Assembly (NCBI GenBank): GCA_020137815.1
Contig: CM035355.1
Span: 4,071,520 to 4,135,519, forward strand
DNA from: Hormiphora californensis
Taxonomy: Eukaryota > Ctenophora > Tentaculata > Cydippida > Pleurobrachiidae
Reading direction: 5' to 3'
Length of the DNA: 64,000 nt
The notes beneath the pieces are model-generated. The model had not been told where the DNA came from. It saw only the letters and a list, made by a program, of their open reading frames with translations, and did not search any database. The position numbers and the translations under genes were made by a program. Positions 38,601 to 51,800 of this stretch are shown piece by piece; within the stretch, counting starts at the first letter, position 1, and the number at the start of each line of letters is the position of its first letter.

Positions 38601-39611
38601 ACCTCTGCCACGTCTATAGTCGAGTCTATCTAGGTTCTATAACCTCTGCCACTAGTCTATCGTTGGTTCCCTAGATAATGATACTGTTCCAGACCCTCTG
38701 TCACTCTTGCTGCCCTTGTTGATACCTAGTTGATACTGTCAATTTCGCCTACTTCTATCTAGCCTACCTAACTATATAGGGTCACTGGTCAGCTGCAACA
38801 ACCCTCAACAAAAAACCGGGGTCAAACACAAAAAACTCTCAAAAAAAAGATTCTTACTTATCAGAGTCGAGTGTTTGGTCAAGTCGGGCTTCCCTGGCTC
38901 GCTCCATGAGCATCTGTAGAGGCGAGGGTGGTATGTCATCACTCGTTCGACTTTGGTCGCTGGTGTCCGAGGCAGGTTCCATTAGCAGACCTTCACGGCG
39001 CATCTTCCGCATAGTGTAATGCCGACTGGGGGAGGAGGATATATTATATTGGTTTTATAACAGGGAATCAATGCCCTAATATGGTGTGTGTCATGTGATG
39101 CCCTAATATGGTGTGTGTCACGTGATGCCCAAATATGGTGTCTCACCTTCTTGTGACCTCTTCATCGCTAGTACTACTGGGGCTGTTAGCGTTGTTGACA
39201 CTATCAGAAGTATGACCCCCTCCACCTGCAGCACACTCTGAAAAGAAGGGGTGTTAGAATAAAGAGTGGTTACCATGGTAACATATCGATAACAGCCGTT
39301 ATAACTCCATTATTTTGTGGGAGCTGCCCCCACCCAAACAACTCTGATCATGCACAAACTAACAACCAAACAGTGAAACATGAACATTGTGTGATATGTG
39401 TGTGCCACCTCGTGCAATGTAAAGCTTCCTAAAGTCCCCAAGACTCTTGCTTTTTTGAGGTTTTAGGGGAGGTCTTTGGGGCGGTGGAGGTGCGGCGGTT
39501 CCCCGGCCCGTTTTGGTTGGTAGCGGATGTTGGTGCTGGGTGTCAGGTCCAATCGTCGTCTCCCTGATCCCCAATAACTGGGGAGGAGCTACAGGGCGGT
39601 TAGAAAGGGAT

Positions 39612-39696
<85 letters not shown>

Positions 39697-39706
39697 AGAG
39701 AGAGAG

Positions 39707-39763
<57 letters not shown>

Positions 39764-39778
39764 GAGAGAGAGGAGAGA

Positions 39779-39849
<71 letters not shown>

Positions 39850-42800
39850 TATAATGTTTCCAGAGGCCATGAAGATCAAAGAGTTGGAAAATGTTTATTT
39901 TAAATGCCCGGAAAAGTGGGCATGAGAAAGTCAAAGGCTCCTCCATAAATATTATGTTCAGGAACAGTTCTAATGTTGTTCATGGCAGTGCAGGAAGTGG
40001 AAAGTATTTAATTTTGGGATAGCATTTATAAATTCTGGGAATTTCGTGTTTCCTTAGAAATTCAAAGCAGAAGGAATAATTATATTCTGAAAAGGACATA
40101 TTTTCCAGAACATCGACACAAATCTAATTAAGATTCTCACGAAACATTTCTCAGAATCACTAACGTACACTCACAGTGATCAATTGAAACTCTCTGTGGC
40201 CGGTTGTTGGTAACCGAGAACGAGGAAGATCTCCCTCTACCTCCCTCACTATTTGAAAAGGTCGCACTCCTCCGGAGGGCTGATTTCCGGACCTCATTGT
40301 TACTCGTTAGATCGGAGTTGCTCCTTTTTAGACTGGATCGCAGCGGTGGGGCTGGCACATTTTCTGGGATGACTGGTCAGTGTCATTGTCATACACACAA
40401 GGGAGGGGGCCAGGGGGGGGGGGGCACGACAAATATTTTAAAGGGGGATGGATATTGGATGGGGGCGTTATTCGGTAGAATAATAATTCTGAAGTTAGCG
40501 TCGTGCTGTTATAATCGTCAGATGTGGTTTTTTCAACAGATAGCCTAATGCAATAAAATAATTCAATTCAACAAGTAAATGTATTTTCGTCGGATGCCGA
40601 GAGTAGATAACACGATAACACGATAACTTTGGAAACTTCTGCACAGCTTCTATTCACGCCCGTATTTAATACGTATTATCGAAAAAAATACATATTATAT
40701 TCTGACTAGGGTACTCTTATCAGAATTCGACAGTTGATAGAATTTAAGGTCAGTCACCCGGAGCACGTGCTTATATAGGGCTACTGCTGGTGTCACTTTC
40801 ACTTTCTCTCTCACACACACCAACATGAAATGCTTTACACACACACAGTTCACACAGTTAGTATTCCTCACACTCACTGCAATCACTCACAATAATCTGC
40901 AAGTTGCAGTGCAACCACTAATATTATAATCACACTCACTGCAATTAACAATCACACTCACAATCACACTCACGCTCAGTACTCACACACACCTGTCTGC
41001 TCTGTTGTTTGTTGTTGTTTTCCACCTCGTATTGCCTTCATTATATTCCCACTGCTCTTACTCTTGATCAACCCACCAATATTGGCATTGACCCGGGCTG
41101 CATTGGATCGGACAGCAATGGCAATATCTTCTGCTACCACCCTGGACCTGGAGCGGAGTCTCCGAGCTGCAATTCGCTGCCGGGCAGTACCACCTCCACC
41201 TGTCCGTGCTGGCTTAGCTGGTGCTGATGATGCTGTTGAAAAGAGAGAGATACAAAAATAGTTCGACACTTATCCCATCTTGAGAAAAAAAAAAGAGCGC
41301 ACACGTGCAGCACACGTACAATCAACGTATTGGAAGGAAATGCAGCTGGAGCCATAAACGAATTTAGTTAGAATACCGCTGCAGCTCTGTTAAAATGCTT
41401 TCTCAGTTATAGGATATATGGCATTTCGCCAAGACACTGCCAGGAACCGACCGGACCAAGTAAACAACCAATCAGAGCTCGTTATTTAGGTCACGTGACT
41501 GGTTATAAGCCAATCAGGGACCAGTATTTACTGATTCGGTCGGTTCCTGGACACTGCCGATTGTGATCCCCTTGCAGGAGGATGGTCTTGGTAAGAGCTT
41601 CTGACAATTCAAACTCACCCTGCACTCACGCACCATTGACCATTCACATTTCACACCCTGCACTCACTAACCCGTAATAAAATACTCTACACTCATTCAC
41701 ACACAATAAATCGCTCCCTACTGCTATAACAAACACTCACTACATTCACTCTCTCACTCACATAATAAAACACCCCCTGTTGCTACACACACACACACAC
41801 TCACTAAACTCCCTGCTACACTCACACTCACGGTTGTTATAGGCTTTATTTGCTTTGTTGCTTTGTTGCTGATCTGCTGGTCGGGAGAGCAGTAACTGTC
41901 TCAGTACATCGCCACTGCTCTTGCTCTTCTTTACCCCTCCATTCCCCCGAGAAGAGGGAGGGTTGGAGGAGGGAGGTGGAGGGACATGGAAGACGGGGGG
42001 AGAACCAGTTACGGTGTTGCTTCGCTCTGTGTTAGGTTGTTTGTTTACATAGGGGGGTCGAGTTGTTGTTGTTATTGTTGTTGTTGTTATTGTTGTGTTT
42101 ACATAGGGAGTTGTTATTGTTGTTGTTGTTATTGTTGTGTTTACATAGGGAGTTGTTATTGTTGTTGTTGTTATTGTTGTGTTTACATAGGGAGTTGTTA
42201 TTGTTGTTGTGTTTGTCATTTGTAGGCGGATAAAAACATCACATTTTGTTTGTTGGTGCTTTTCTATGAATATATTCGATCCCTGCTTTTGTAGTTATCT
42301 TGTTAGAGAAACACGTCTCTTCTCCAGAAAGTGTTATGTTCCAACCCTCCCTTTACAGCGGAGCTCGCGAAAAGGGGTCGAGCTAGGCAAAAAACACCTT
42401 GTCGTCTGACTGTCATGGTTGGTGTGGTCAATGCATACATTGGACGTTGTATTGTAACGGTGTTACATGTCAACATGTAACAGTGTCACATGTCAACACA
42501 CATTGAGTCGGGGGGACGTTGTTCTAACTCACGTCTAAGTTGCCTATTGTTATAGAGGTAGTGGGAGGATGATGGAGCGCTGATTGCTGTAGACCTCTGC
42601 CTTGTAACCGGGCCTGTTGGTGATCCACCGCCACTCTCATTTGCTGTACAATCGGGTTAGATTTGGGAAGTGTAGTGTGACATATGATCTGTAGATTTGG
42701 GCTGATATTGTGTATGAAGTGTGATCTGGGATGCTTGCTTGGTAATTACAGTATGCACGGCACAGATAAATACTCTGTAGTACGACCAGGGCAGTGATAC

Positions 42801-45800
42801 GAATTACACGTGGAGGTACAGACCTCTGCCTTGTACACCACGTGCACTAGACTGTACACACAAACAATGTGATCCTCATGATCTGTCACAGACAATTGTA
42901 TATCACACACAGATATTATACGTAATATATCGACTATAACTGTTACAGTTCGTCATACACATTTCCACCTGGAATTTCTTGCTCGCATTCTCTGTCAGAA
43001 TCTGTATAACACGCACGTGAATTTGAGCCGCGGCGCCGCGCATCTGCACGTGCGGTTTTTCCAGAGAGAGTGAGAGACAATCGTATAACGTTAATGTGTG
43101 TCTCTCTCTTTAATCTCGCACGTGAATTTGAGCCGCGGCGCGGCGCATCTGCACGTGCGGTTCTTCCAGATAGAAATTCCAAACAGAAACTCCAGATAGA
43201 AATTCCAAATAGAAATGTGTATGACGCCGTGTAAAACAAGTCATCAGTGACACATACAACACTCCACAATTACACAGACACTGCGTACATAACAACATGG
43301 GTAGTACGTAACAAGACGGATTGTACATAACAATAGAATCATGTACGTGACTATAGAATCATGTACGTGACTATAGAATCATGTACGTGACTATAGAATC
43401 ATGTACGTGACTATAGAACCATGTACGTGACTATAGAATCATGTACGTGACTATAGAACCATGTACGTGACTATAGAATCATGTACGTGACTATAGAATC
43501 ATGTACGTGACTATAGAATCATGTACATGTGTATAACATGTGTATAACATACCTTCCTCGCTAAGACTGGAGCTGGAAACACTAGCCCGTTCCATACGGG
43601 TAGCATTGTTAGGCGGCGTGTTGTTGTCCAGCTTTATAGAATCCAGCTGTTCTATGGCTCTGTCCATGGCGTCGTTGTAATCCGCCATGTTTCTCTGAAG
43701 AGAAGGAGGGGGTGAAGGAGTGGTCAAGGAGGGGGGTGAGGGTGAAGGAGGACGGGGTGAAGGAGGGGGTGAGGTGAGATCACGTGATAACGAGAAGGGG
43801 AACTAAGAAGGTTCGACATGGTAGAATAGTGAAATAAGAAGATCCAGAAGTCTGCAAGCGTGTTCCTACCTGTATGGCCTCAACCTTCACATTACTAGGC
43901 TTGTTATTATAGGGGGTTGTTGTCGCTGCTCCACCAACTCCGCCTACACGACCCGCAGCCGGTGTCCCAGTTACCGGAACTCTCCCGTCCGTCTCCGTTG
44001 TCTCTGTAACAAAACACATGGTTACCATGGTTACACAGAAAACAATTCAAAATGCTGCGCTGATGATATATCAATGAAATGTTTTATGAAGGAGCAGTGT
44101 TGGATTACCCGTGCTGTGGCTAGCTAGCTGGCCGGTAGCTGAAGACCGTGCTGCTGCTGATGGGTTTGTGGGCTCTTCGCTCGACAGATAGGCGTCAGTG
44201 TTTTCGAGCACACGATTTATCATATTCACTACTTCATCTATCTCTGGAGAGAGAGGGACATAGAGAGATGATGAAACATGTTCCATATATGTCGTCGGAC
44301 GTAAAACATTAAAATCTGGACATAAAATATAGACCACTCCCTGGAATTTAAACAGCTCGAATTCTGGTTCCCCGTTACATGCACACTGCTTTAAAGAGTA
44401 GGGTAGCGACTGGCTATTTGAAACAGTTTTTCACTTTTTTCCCTTGCCTGCCCACAAATCAAGTCGAACCCAAATTTTTTTGACCTTGTGTTACCGAGAA
44501 AGTCCCTGGGTAGTTTTTTGGGTGGTTGGAGATGTCTCATGTTGTCTTCCGGGGCCAGGGTCACGTGATATCTATCCAAATTTGGTGTTTCAATTTACCC
44601 GCCTCAGTCTGCTAATTTGAAACACCCGTATCTCTCTCAATTCGATCACGAAACCGAGAATTTTGACATGAAATAGTTAGAAAAGGGTTGTACAGAGCCA
44701 TTCCATGTCTGAAATCTGAATTTTGTTGAACGTGCTTGGTGCAATGACCTTTTCCAAAAACTGTTTCAAATTAGCAGGAAAACAGTTTTTGCCTCATATT
44801 CGGCCAACTTTTGGCGGAAATGACTCAAATCATAGTTTATATCCTGCCTCATGCTCATATTGAACAACAAAAATTTCGACAATCCAATCGGAGAAAAGTG
44901 TTTCAAATAGCCCTCCTCAGTGTTTCAAGTTACCAGACTCTCTTCACTGTGCTACGCACACACACGACACCAATCAGAGAGCAAATAACGCGCATCTGTT
45001 TCAAATAACCAGAGCACGTGTTTCAAGTTATCAGACACTGTTTCAAGTTAGCAGGCGTTTCAAATTGCCAGTCGCTACCCTATATAAGCATCTTGTAAAG
45101 CATTGTTTAAGCAACAACAATAAACCATGCCAGCATGCTATCATTCACACACAAATCAGGACCTTAATTTGGTCGGAGAGTTGGGGATAAATCACACACA
45201 GAAACACACACACACAGAAACACACAGATCTGTCAGGATCCCTATAATGAGCACATATCCATCTAGCACATAAAACCCACACTGATATATATACCACTAA
45301 CCTGATATGTCATCAGTAGGTGATCGGTTATTGCTCTCTGACACATTCTTCGTCTTGTCGATTATCTTGAATATCTCATTTATATCTGGTCTACTATGAT
45401 CGTTCTCTCTCCTCCCACTAGCCCAGGTTCTGTGCCCGTTTTTAACTGGCGTCATGCCCATATCATCACTCCCCAGGGCGTACCTCCTCCCCACGTTTGT
45501 GTCATTTGAAGTGGTCCGAGTGAGTTGTTTCCGGGTAGCAATGGATGGTTTTAGAGAGTAGGAGTGATGGCGGCTGGGTTCCCCATCTGCACCTGCCGCA
45601 GGACGGGGATGCTCCCGGGATAGGGTTGATGAGGGTGTCTGGGAGGGTGTCTGGGAGGGTGTCTGGGAGGGTGTCTGGGGACGTGATGAACAGGTCGAAC
45701 GGGCCTCTAGATCACGAATCTGAAATGGGGAGGGTATAGGCCAGTCATTTTTTGTCATTTTGGGGCCATTTGGTGAACTGAGACATAACAAAGATTTTCC

Positions 45801-48800
45801 ACTTGCATTGTACTCCTATGGGGTCCCAGAAACACCAAAAAAATCGTCCACTCCAACCGAGGTGAAGAAAGTGCCCAAAATGACCACGCCCTTTTTGCCT
45901 GTATTTTCAGCCTTGGCCAAAAATAGCAACTTTGCTTTGGATTGGAGTAGAGACAAAAATGAGGGCACTAAAATGTGTAGAATGAGCAGCAGAATCGATT
46001 GGGACCAGGCAGAAGTCTCTATCTTGTCAACTTCGAGAGATAATTAAATAATTAAGTATGCGCATAACCGTTTTTGAGCCATACGGCTATAGCCACTCAG
46101 GAACGGTTTCGACAATTTTCCTTCACAGGAGCTTGTTCAGCATATAAAAATTAGCGGGGGTAACAAATATCAAGTTTCTATCGCTTCAGGTCAAGGCGTT
46201 ATTCAACTTCAAAGATCGAAAAATGAGGGTAAAAAGTCGAAATTTTGTCATTTTCTCTCATTTTCCCCTCATTTTTCGATCTTTGAATTTGAATAACGCA
46301 TTGACCTTTAACGATAGAAACTTCAAATTTGTTACCCCCACTAATTTTTATATGCCGAACAAGCTCCTGTAAAGGAAAATTGTCGAAACCGCTCCTGAGT
46401 GGCTATAGCCGTATGGCTCAAAAACGGTTATGCGCATACTTAATTATTTAATTATCTCTCGAAGTTGACAAAATAGCGACTTCTGCCTGGTCACAATCGA
46501 TTCTGCTGCTCATTCTACACATTTTAGTGCCCTCATTTTTGTCTCTACTCCAATCCAAAGCAAAGTTGCTATTTTTGGCCAAGGCTGAAAATACAGGCAA
46601 AAAGGGCGTGGTCATTTTGGGCACTTTCTTCACCTCGGTTGGAGTGGACGATTTTTTTGGTGTTTCTGGGACCCCATAGGAGTACAATGCAAGGGGAAAA
46701 CCTTTGTTATGTCTCAGTTCACCATTTTAGCAAAAAGTGACTGGCCTAGTAGTTAATAAAAGGGTCCTAATTTATTTAAGTGTGTGTTATTTAGACTGTT
46801 TTATAAGCATTTTATTAGAGTCACACAGTAACCATGTTGACCACATTAGCACACAGTGTTAAGAGCCCCCCAGACCCTATTCCCGTGTGGTTTCTATCCC
46901 ATGAGGTGTGGAGGGTCTTGGTGGGGTGGGGGGTCTTAGTGACTACTAAATCACATGGGATTTAGTCGCCGCCCTTGTAAATGTATTGAGAACTGGGACA
47001 ATGGGCTACTGAGAGGGTATATTATGATCTCTGTGCGAGATATATTTGTTGCGTAATCATGCATACTGCACACAATCTAGTAGGTTTACTGGTCGCAGTA
47101 CTGTACTGGAAAGGGCGGGAGAAACAGAGAATTGGAAGAGGGGGAGGGGACACCGTACAAACTCACACATCATTCTTCACAGCACCCAAATATTAGGGTT
47201 AATGTAAAGGTGTACCCTCTCTTATCAGGAAGGGGGGGGAGGGAACATTAAAAAAACTCACATCATTGTTTAACTCATCGATCTTGTCCTTGCCCAATTA
47301 TTGTAATAAGGTATAGGAGGGTAATAGAACATTATATAACTCACATCATTGTTTAACTCATCGATCTTGTCCTTGCCCACCAGTTCCTCTAAAAGTACCT
47401 CGATATCAGGGTGGTCCGTGTCCTCTATCCCCAGCTCCTGTTCCAGCATGTTCAGTGCTATCATACTGCCCCGGGATATTATCCGTTCCCGGGATGGTGG
47501 GCGGGATGTCTAGGGGAGGGGGAGGGAGTTAGGACGGGATGTCTAGGGAAGGGGGAGGGAGTTAGGGATATCATACTGCTATGGGATGGAGGACGGGATG
47601 TCTAGGGAAGGGGGAGGGAGTTAGGGATACTATCCGCTCCCGGGATGGAGGGCGAGATGTCTAGGGGAGGGGGAGGGAGTTAGGGATATTATCCGCTCCC
47701 GGGATGTCTAGGGCAGGGGGAGGGAGTTAGGGATATTATCCGCTCCCGGGATGGTGGACGGGATGTCTAGGGAAGGGGGAGGGAGTTAGGGATATTATCC
47801 GCTCCCGGGATGGAGGACGGGATGTCTAGGGAAGGGGGAGGGAATTAGGGATATTATCCGCTCCCGGGATGGTGGACGGGATGTCTAGGGAAGGGGGAGG
47901 GAGTTAGGGATATTATCCGCTCCCGGGATGGTGGACGGGATGTCTAGGGAAGGGGGAGGGAGTTAGGGATATTATACTGCTATGGGATGGAGGACGGGAT
48001 GTCTAGGGAAGGGGGAGTGAGTTAGGACGGGATGTCTAGGGAAGGGGGAGGGAGTTAGGTGGAGGGCAGGGGTGTGGAGGAAGTTAGGGAGGATGGGGAG
48101 GGAGCTGCGGGAGGTATAGTTAGCACTAACTACCCCCTTTAGCTCCCTCCTCATCCTATTATAGCGAGAGAGGCCGAGGGGTTAGGGGATGTAGGGAGTA
48201 GGGACTAGCGAAGTGGATACCGGCTTCACGCATCTCGGTATTGGAAGTTTAAATATATTCCAGAGCTGTCAGAAATGATAATTTGATGGTTAGATTAGGA
48301 GGAATGTTTATTGATTGAGCTGTCAACTCAAAACTTTGAGGGAGCGGGAGGGAGGGGTGTTGACATGAATAGTAATGTATGAAAATGTGGGACCTAATTT
48401 GAAAACAAAGCGGCCCACCACCATATTATATGGGCATATCACGTGATCTATGACTTCAGTGATAATAATATCTTTTGGAGAGGTTCAATGAGTTTTAGTG
48501 TTGGCATTGCTGGTGTTACTAAGTGGAGCTGTGCTCTCTACAAACTGCTGACTTCCTGATATTGAGACAAAGAATACAGATGTTTGAGACTTGAGACTAA
48601 GCCATGTTGCTACTTTGTCGTGTGGCAACAAAACTGTTTTTCCTACAGATATCTAACACATCATGGACTCGTGTTGTTTATACCTGATATTTATGGTTGG
48701 GATGGCTAAATAAACATTCCTTTCTTATATCCATAGCTTTGATCTGTCATTTGCTGTCTACTTCCAGTCTTAAACAGTGCGGGACTGGATGTTTCCAGTC

Positions 48801-51800
48801 ATTTTACCACAAGATTTACTGCTTTTTTTCAAAAGAGTTTTTTCATGATTCCAGGCCGAAAAGAAAATGGCGATATTCAGCGAAGGTGGAACGTCCTCCC
48901 CGGATTTCCCGCTCTTCCTAATCCTACTCCTCCTCCCCTGTATCTCCATCCCTCTGAATCTCTTGGTGCTAAAGGACAACTATAAGAAACAACCCTCCAT
49001 TGCACGAACACTCCACTTTATCCTGGGGAGTTTTGATCTCCTCTCCGTTCCTGTTGTAACAATCAGCACTGCTGTTGGGGTCTTCGGAGATAAGGTGGAT
49101 TTCGGTAAAATTGACGATCCTACACTGAACGGTACGGAAGGTTGGGCCTATTACAGGCTCTGGATCGTCAATCCCTCGCCGGCGCAAATGATCAGCTCCA
49201 CGGTCAACTGGGCCTTGATTTACGCTCCACAGACCACAACCGCGGTGCTGACGGCATGCCGATTCTTCCAGATTCGATATCCATTGAGGCAGGTGTCAAA
49301 GAAGCTAGTTCTAACTCTGCTGCTAATACCTGTTCTATATATACCAGTGGTCACAGGGATTATATTCACCCTCTGTGAAACATTGGATGGACAGAGCTAT
49401 TACGTTATAATTCTGCAGTGGGCACTTCCTCGTTATGTTAGGATAGGTGGGGTTCACATCTTTCAATCACCCTTAATGATCATCATCACCATGCCGTGTA
49501 TAATTGTGCAAATGGTCGGGCTGGTGTTTACAGTCGCTACTATTGTACATCTGATTGTACTTCAGAGGAACCCAATTGTCAAACGACAGTCCAACAAGGG
49601 AACCTACAAAATCCTGATAATCCACGCGGGAAGTATCACTACTTTTCTATTCCAAATAAAAACAAGGAAGTTTAGTTCAACAGTTTACACATGTTTCAAT
49701 ACAAAATTGTATTTCATCAGAACTGAATCACACTTGTCCCGTTCCAGGTTTCTTGCTTGCTCCTTCATAAAGCCATCCAATTAGAGATTGTATTTCTTGT
49801 GATGTCTGCAACTACCCATGATCTCGCTTCTCCGGTTTAGGAGTTGGTGGTTCCTGGACTCCATCAAAATCTCCATCTTCTCGGTAGTGCACAGGTCACA
49901 GAACCGATCCCCAATTCTGTACGGTCTTCCCTTTTTCCTCACTTTCCAAGTGATCCCGAATGTGATCCCCCTGTCCTTCAACTCCCACACCTTTTCAGAC
50001 AGCCTTGTAGATGTTCTTTTTTCGGAGTTGTTGAATGTGTGCTTGTGCTGGCTGAATCGGGTTTTAAATGAGTTCCCTGTTAACCCGATGTAGAGAAATT
50101 TCTGGTTGCAGCTGGTCTTCAGTTGAGCTTCGTATACCAATGATTCGGTGAGGCACTTTCCATCCAATGGACAACTTCCCTTGTCCTTACAGTTGCATAA
50201 TTTATCAGGCACATCTGTTGGTTTGGGGCCCCCATGTGTGAGTTTTTTGTTGTGGGCCTTTATCCTCGATTCCATGTTTTTCATGCAACTGTATGATACC
50301 TTGAGAGTGTTTTTGTTGAAGATCTGGCTGTAAATGTGTCCTGCTGGAAAGTGCCTTGCCACTAAACCAAGAAACTTTCGTCCCAGGTCCGTTTCAACAT
50401 CCACAGAAAATGGTGGGTTAAACCATATTACCCTTCGCCGTCCTTTCCTTTTCTTTTTCCCTTTTCTCGCCACGTCTTTATATTCCGTTGAGAAGCCCTT
50501 GTAACCACTCTGCTCCAAAGCTCCTTGGTAGTGATATCGTGCCGCTTGGAAAGCACTTGGACTAGATGACAATCGTCTTATGCGATCCATTACCATGTCA
50601 GGGATGTTTTTCAGCACAGTTGGCGGATGGTTGGATGAGCTATGAACATAATTCGAGGTTTTTCCATCCTTGCGAAATGGCATGAATGTACCATCATTTC
50701 TCATCGTGGTGTCAAGAAAGTTGATGTACTCCGATGGCATTGATACCTCGATTTTCAACCCTTCCTCCTGGAAGATTGATATCAAATCTTTCCTGATCCT
50801 CTCCATTTTGGGTCCGTTTGGCTCTTCCACGATGATCAGCCCATCATCCCTGTACAACCCATGGCTCTCTTTTGGGATACAGCTCGAGACCTTGTTGAGC
50901 ATGTATAAACCCACAATTTCGCATGTTTCAGCTCCATCGTAGGCCCCCATAGTGACATCGAAAATGGACTCTTTCCTGTGCCATATTTCCCCATTCATGT
51001 CAAACAACATTGACTTCCGACTGTGATGTATGACCTCCCAATCCTCCTCACTAATATCTATGAACTGCCCAACAAACCGGAGAGCCCTGTCCAGCAGCTC
51101 CTCCCCAATTGAAGGGTAAAATGCTTCTATGTCATACGAAATGAACTTGAACCCATTAGATCTTTTCCCCTTAAACCATTGCAGTACTTCATCCGTTCCC
51201 CTCCACTGGTTGCACATCAATTTCGGTCTGAGTTTTGATGTTATTCTCTCCAAGATGACCTTGCTCACTTTACCCAAACTAGACTTTGCTGGGTTAATCA
51301 GCCTCGTTTGTAACTTGGCTTCAAACCCGGGCTTGTGGTCCTTCATCAAAATGAATGCTGAGCCGCTCTGGTATTGCTGAACCCTCCCATTGATCTTTAA
51401 TTTCGATGCGATAACAGATGCTTCGGTGTTTAGCAACTCAACCGCATCGCCAGGGGCTTTCCTGTACTCAGCAGTGATAGCCTTTCTTCATTGGAGCCAC
51501 GGTTGTTAATTATCTTCTCTTCAGCATGGTGCCTGTCATGGGGAGCTTTCTCGTTGACCATGTGTTTCTGTTTGTAGCGGTGGTAACTGTTCCTCTCCTC
51601 TGTTCCCTACATAACCCTATTGTGTATCTGGCGATGAAGCCGAAGGAAAAGAGGAGGGTAACACCGGCGGGTGTCGTGATGATGAACAGGCCCAAAATAT
51701 CAAACACAGAACGTATGTGAAGAGATCAAACTGAAGAGATCGCAGAACGTATGTGAAGAGATCAAACTGAAGAGATCGCAGAACGTATGTGAAGAGATCA

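Larger units (their letters stand above)
48867..51720 (+). pseudogene. rhodopsin-like GPCR gene split by a Penelope-like element
   Basis: A seven-helix receptor of the plasma membrane; ligand unknown. The first part, 48867-49652, carries about 260 residues: helix 1 at residues 14-36 (ends NLLVLKD), helices 2-5, and CRFFQIRYPL at residues 131-140, where most class A receptors have DRY. It breaks off inside helix 6 at HAGSITTFLF. The rest resumes at 51523 with SMVPVMGSF and helix 7 with NPIVYLAM (the NPxxY motif), ending at 51720. Removing the insert and one copy of the duplicated target restores the frame exactly. A possible acceptor (GATTCCAG) precedes the ATG. The gene lies antisense inside a SIPA1L intron. 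As read it cannot give a full receptor unless the insert is spliced out; no suitable donor keeps the helix 7 frame. Confidence 0.85.

Noticed and set aside
49653-51514. The Penelope-like insert as a spliced intron of the GPCR
   Set aside because: The only plausible donor (GGAA/GTATCA) joined to the TTCAG acceptor puts helix 7 out of frame with an early stop, whereas the target-duplication junction restores the frame exactly.
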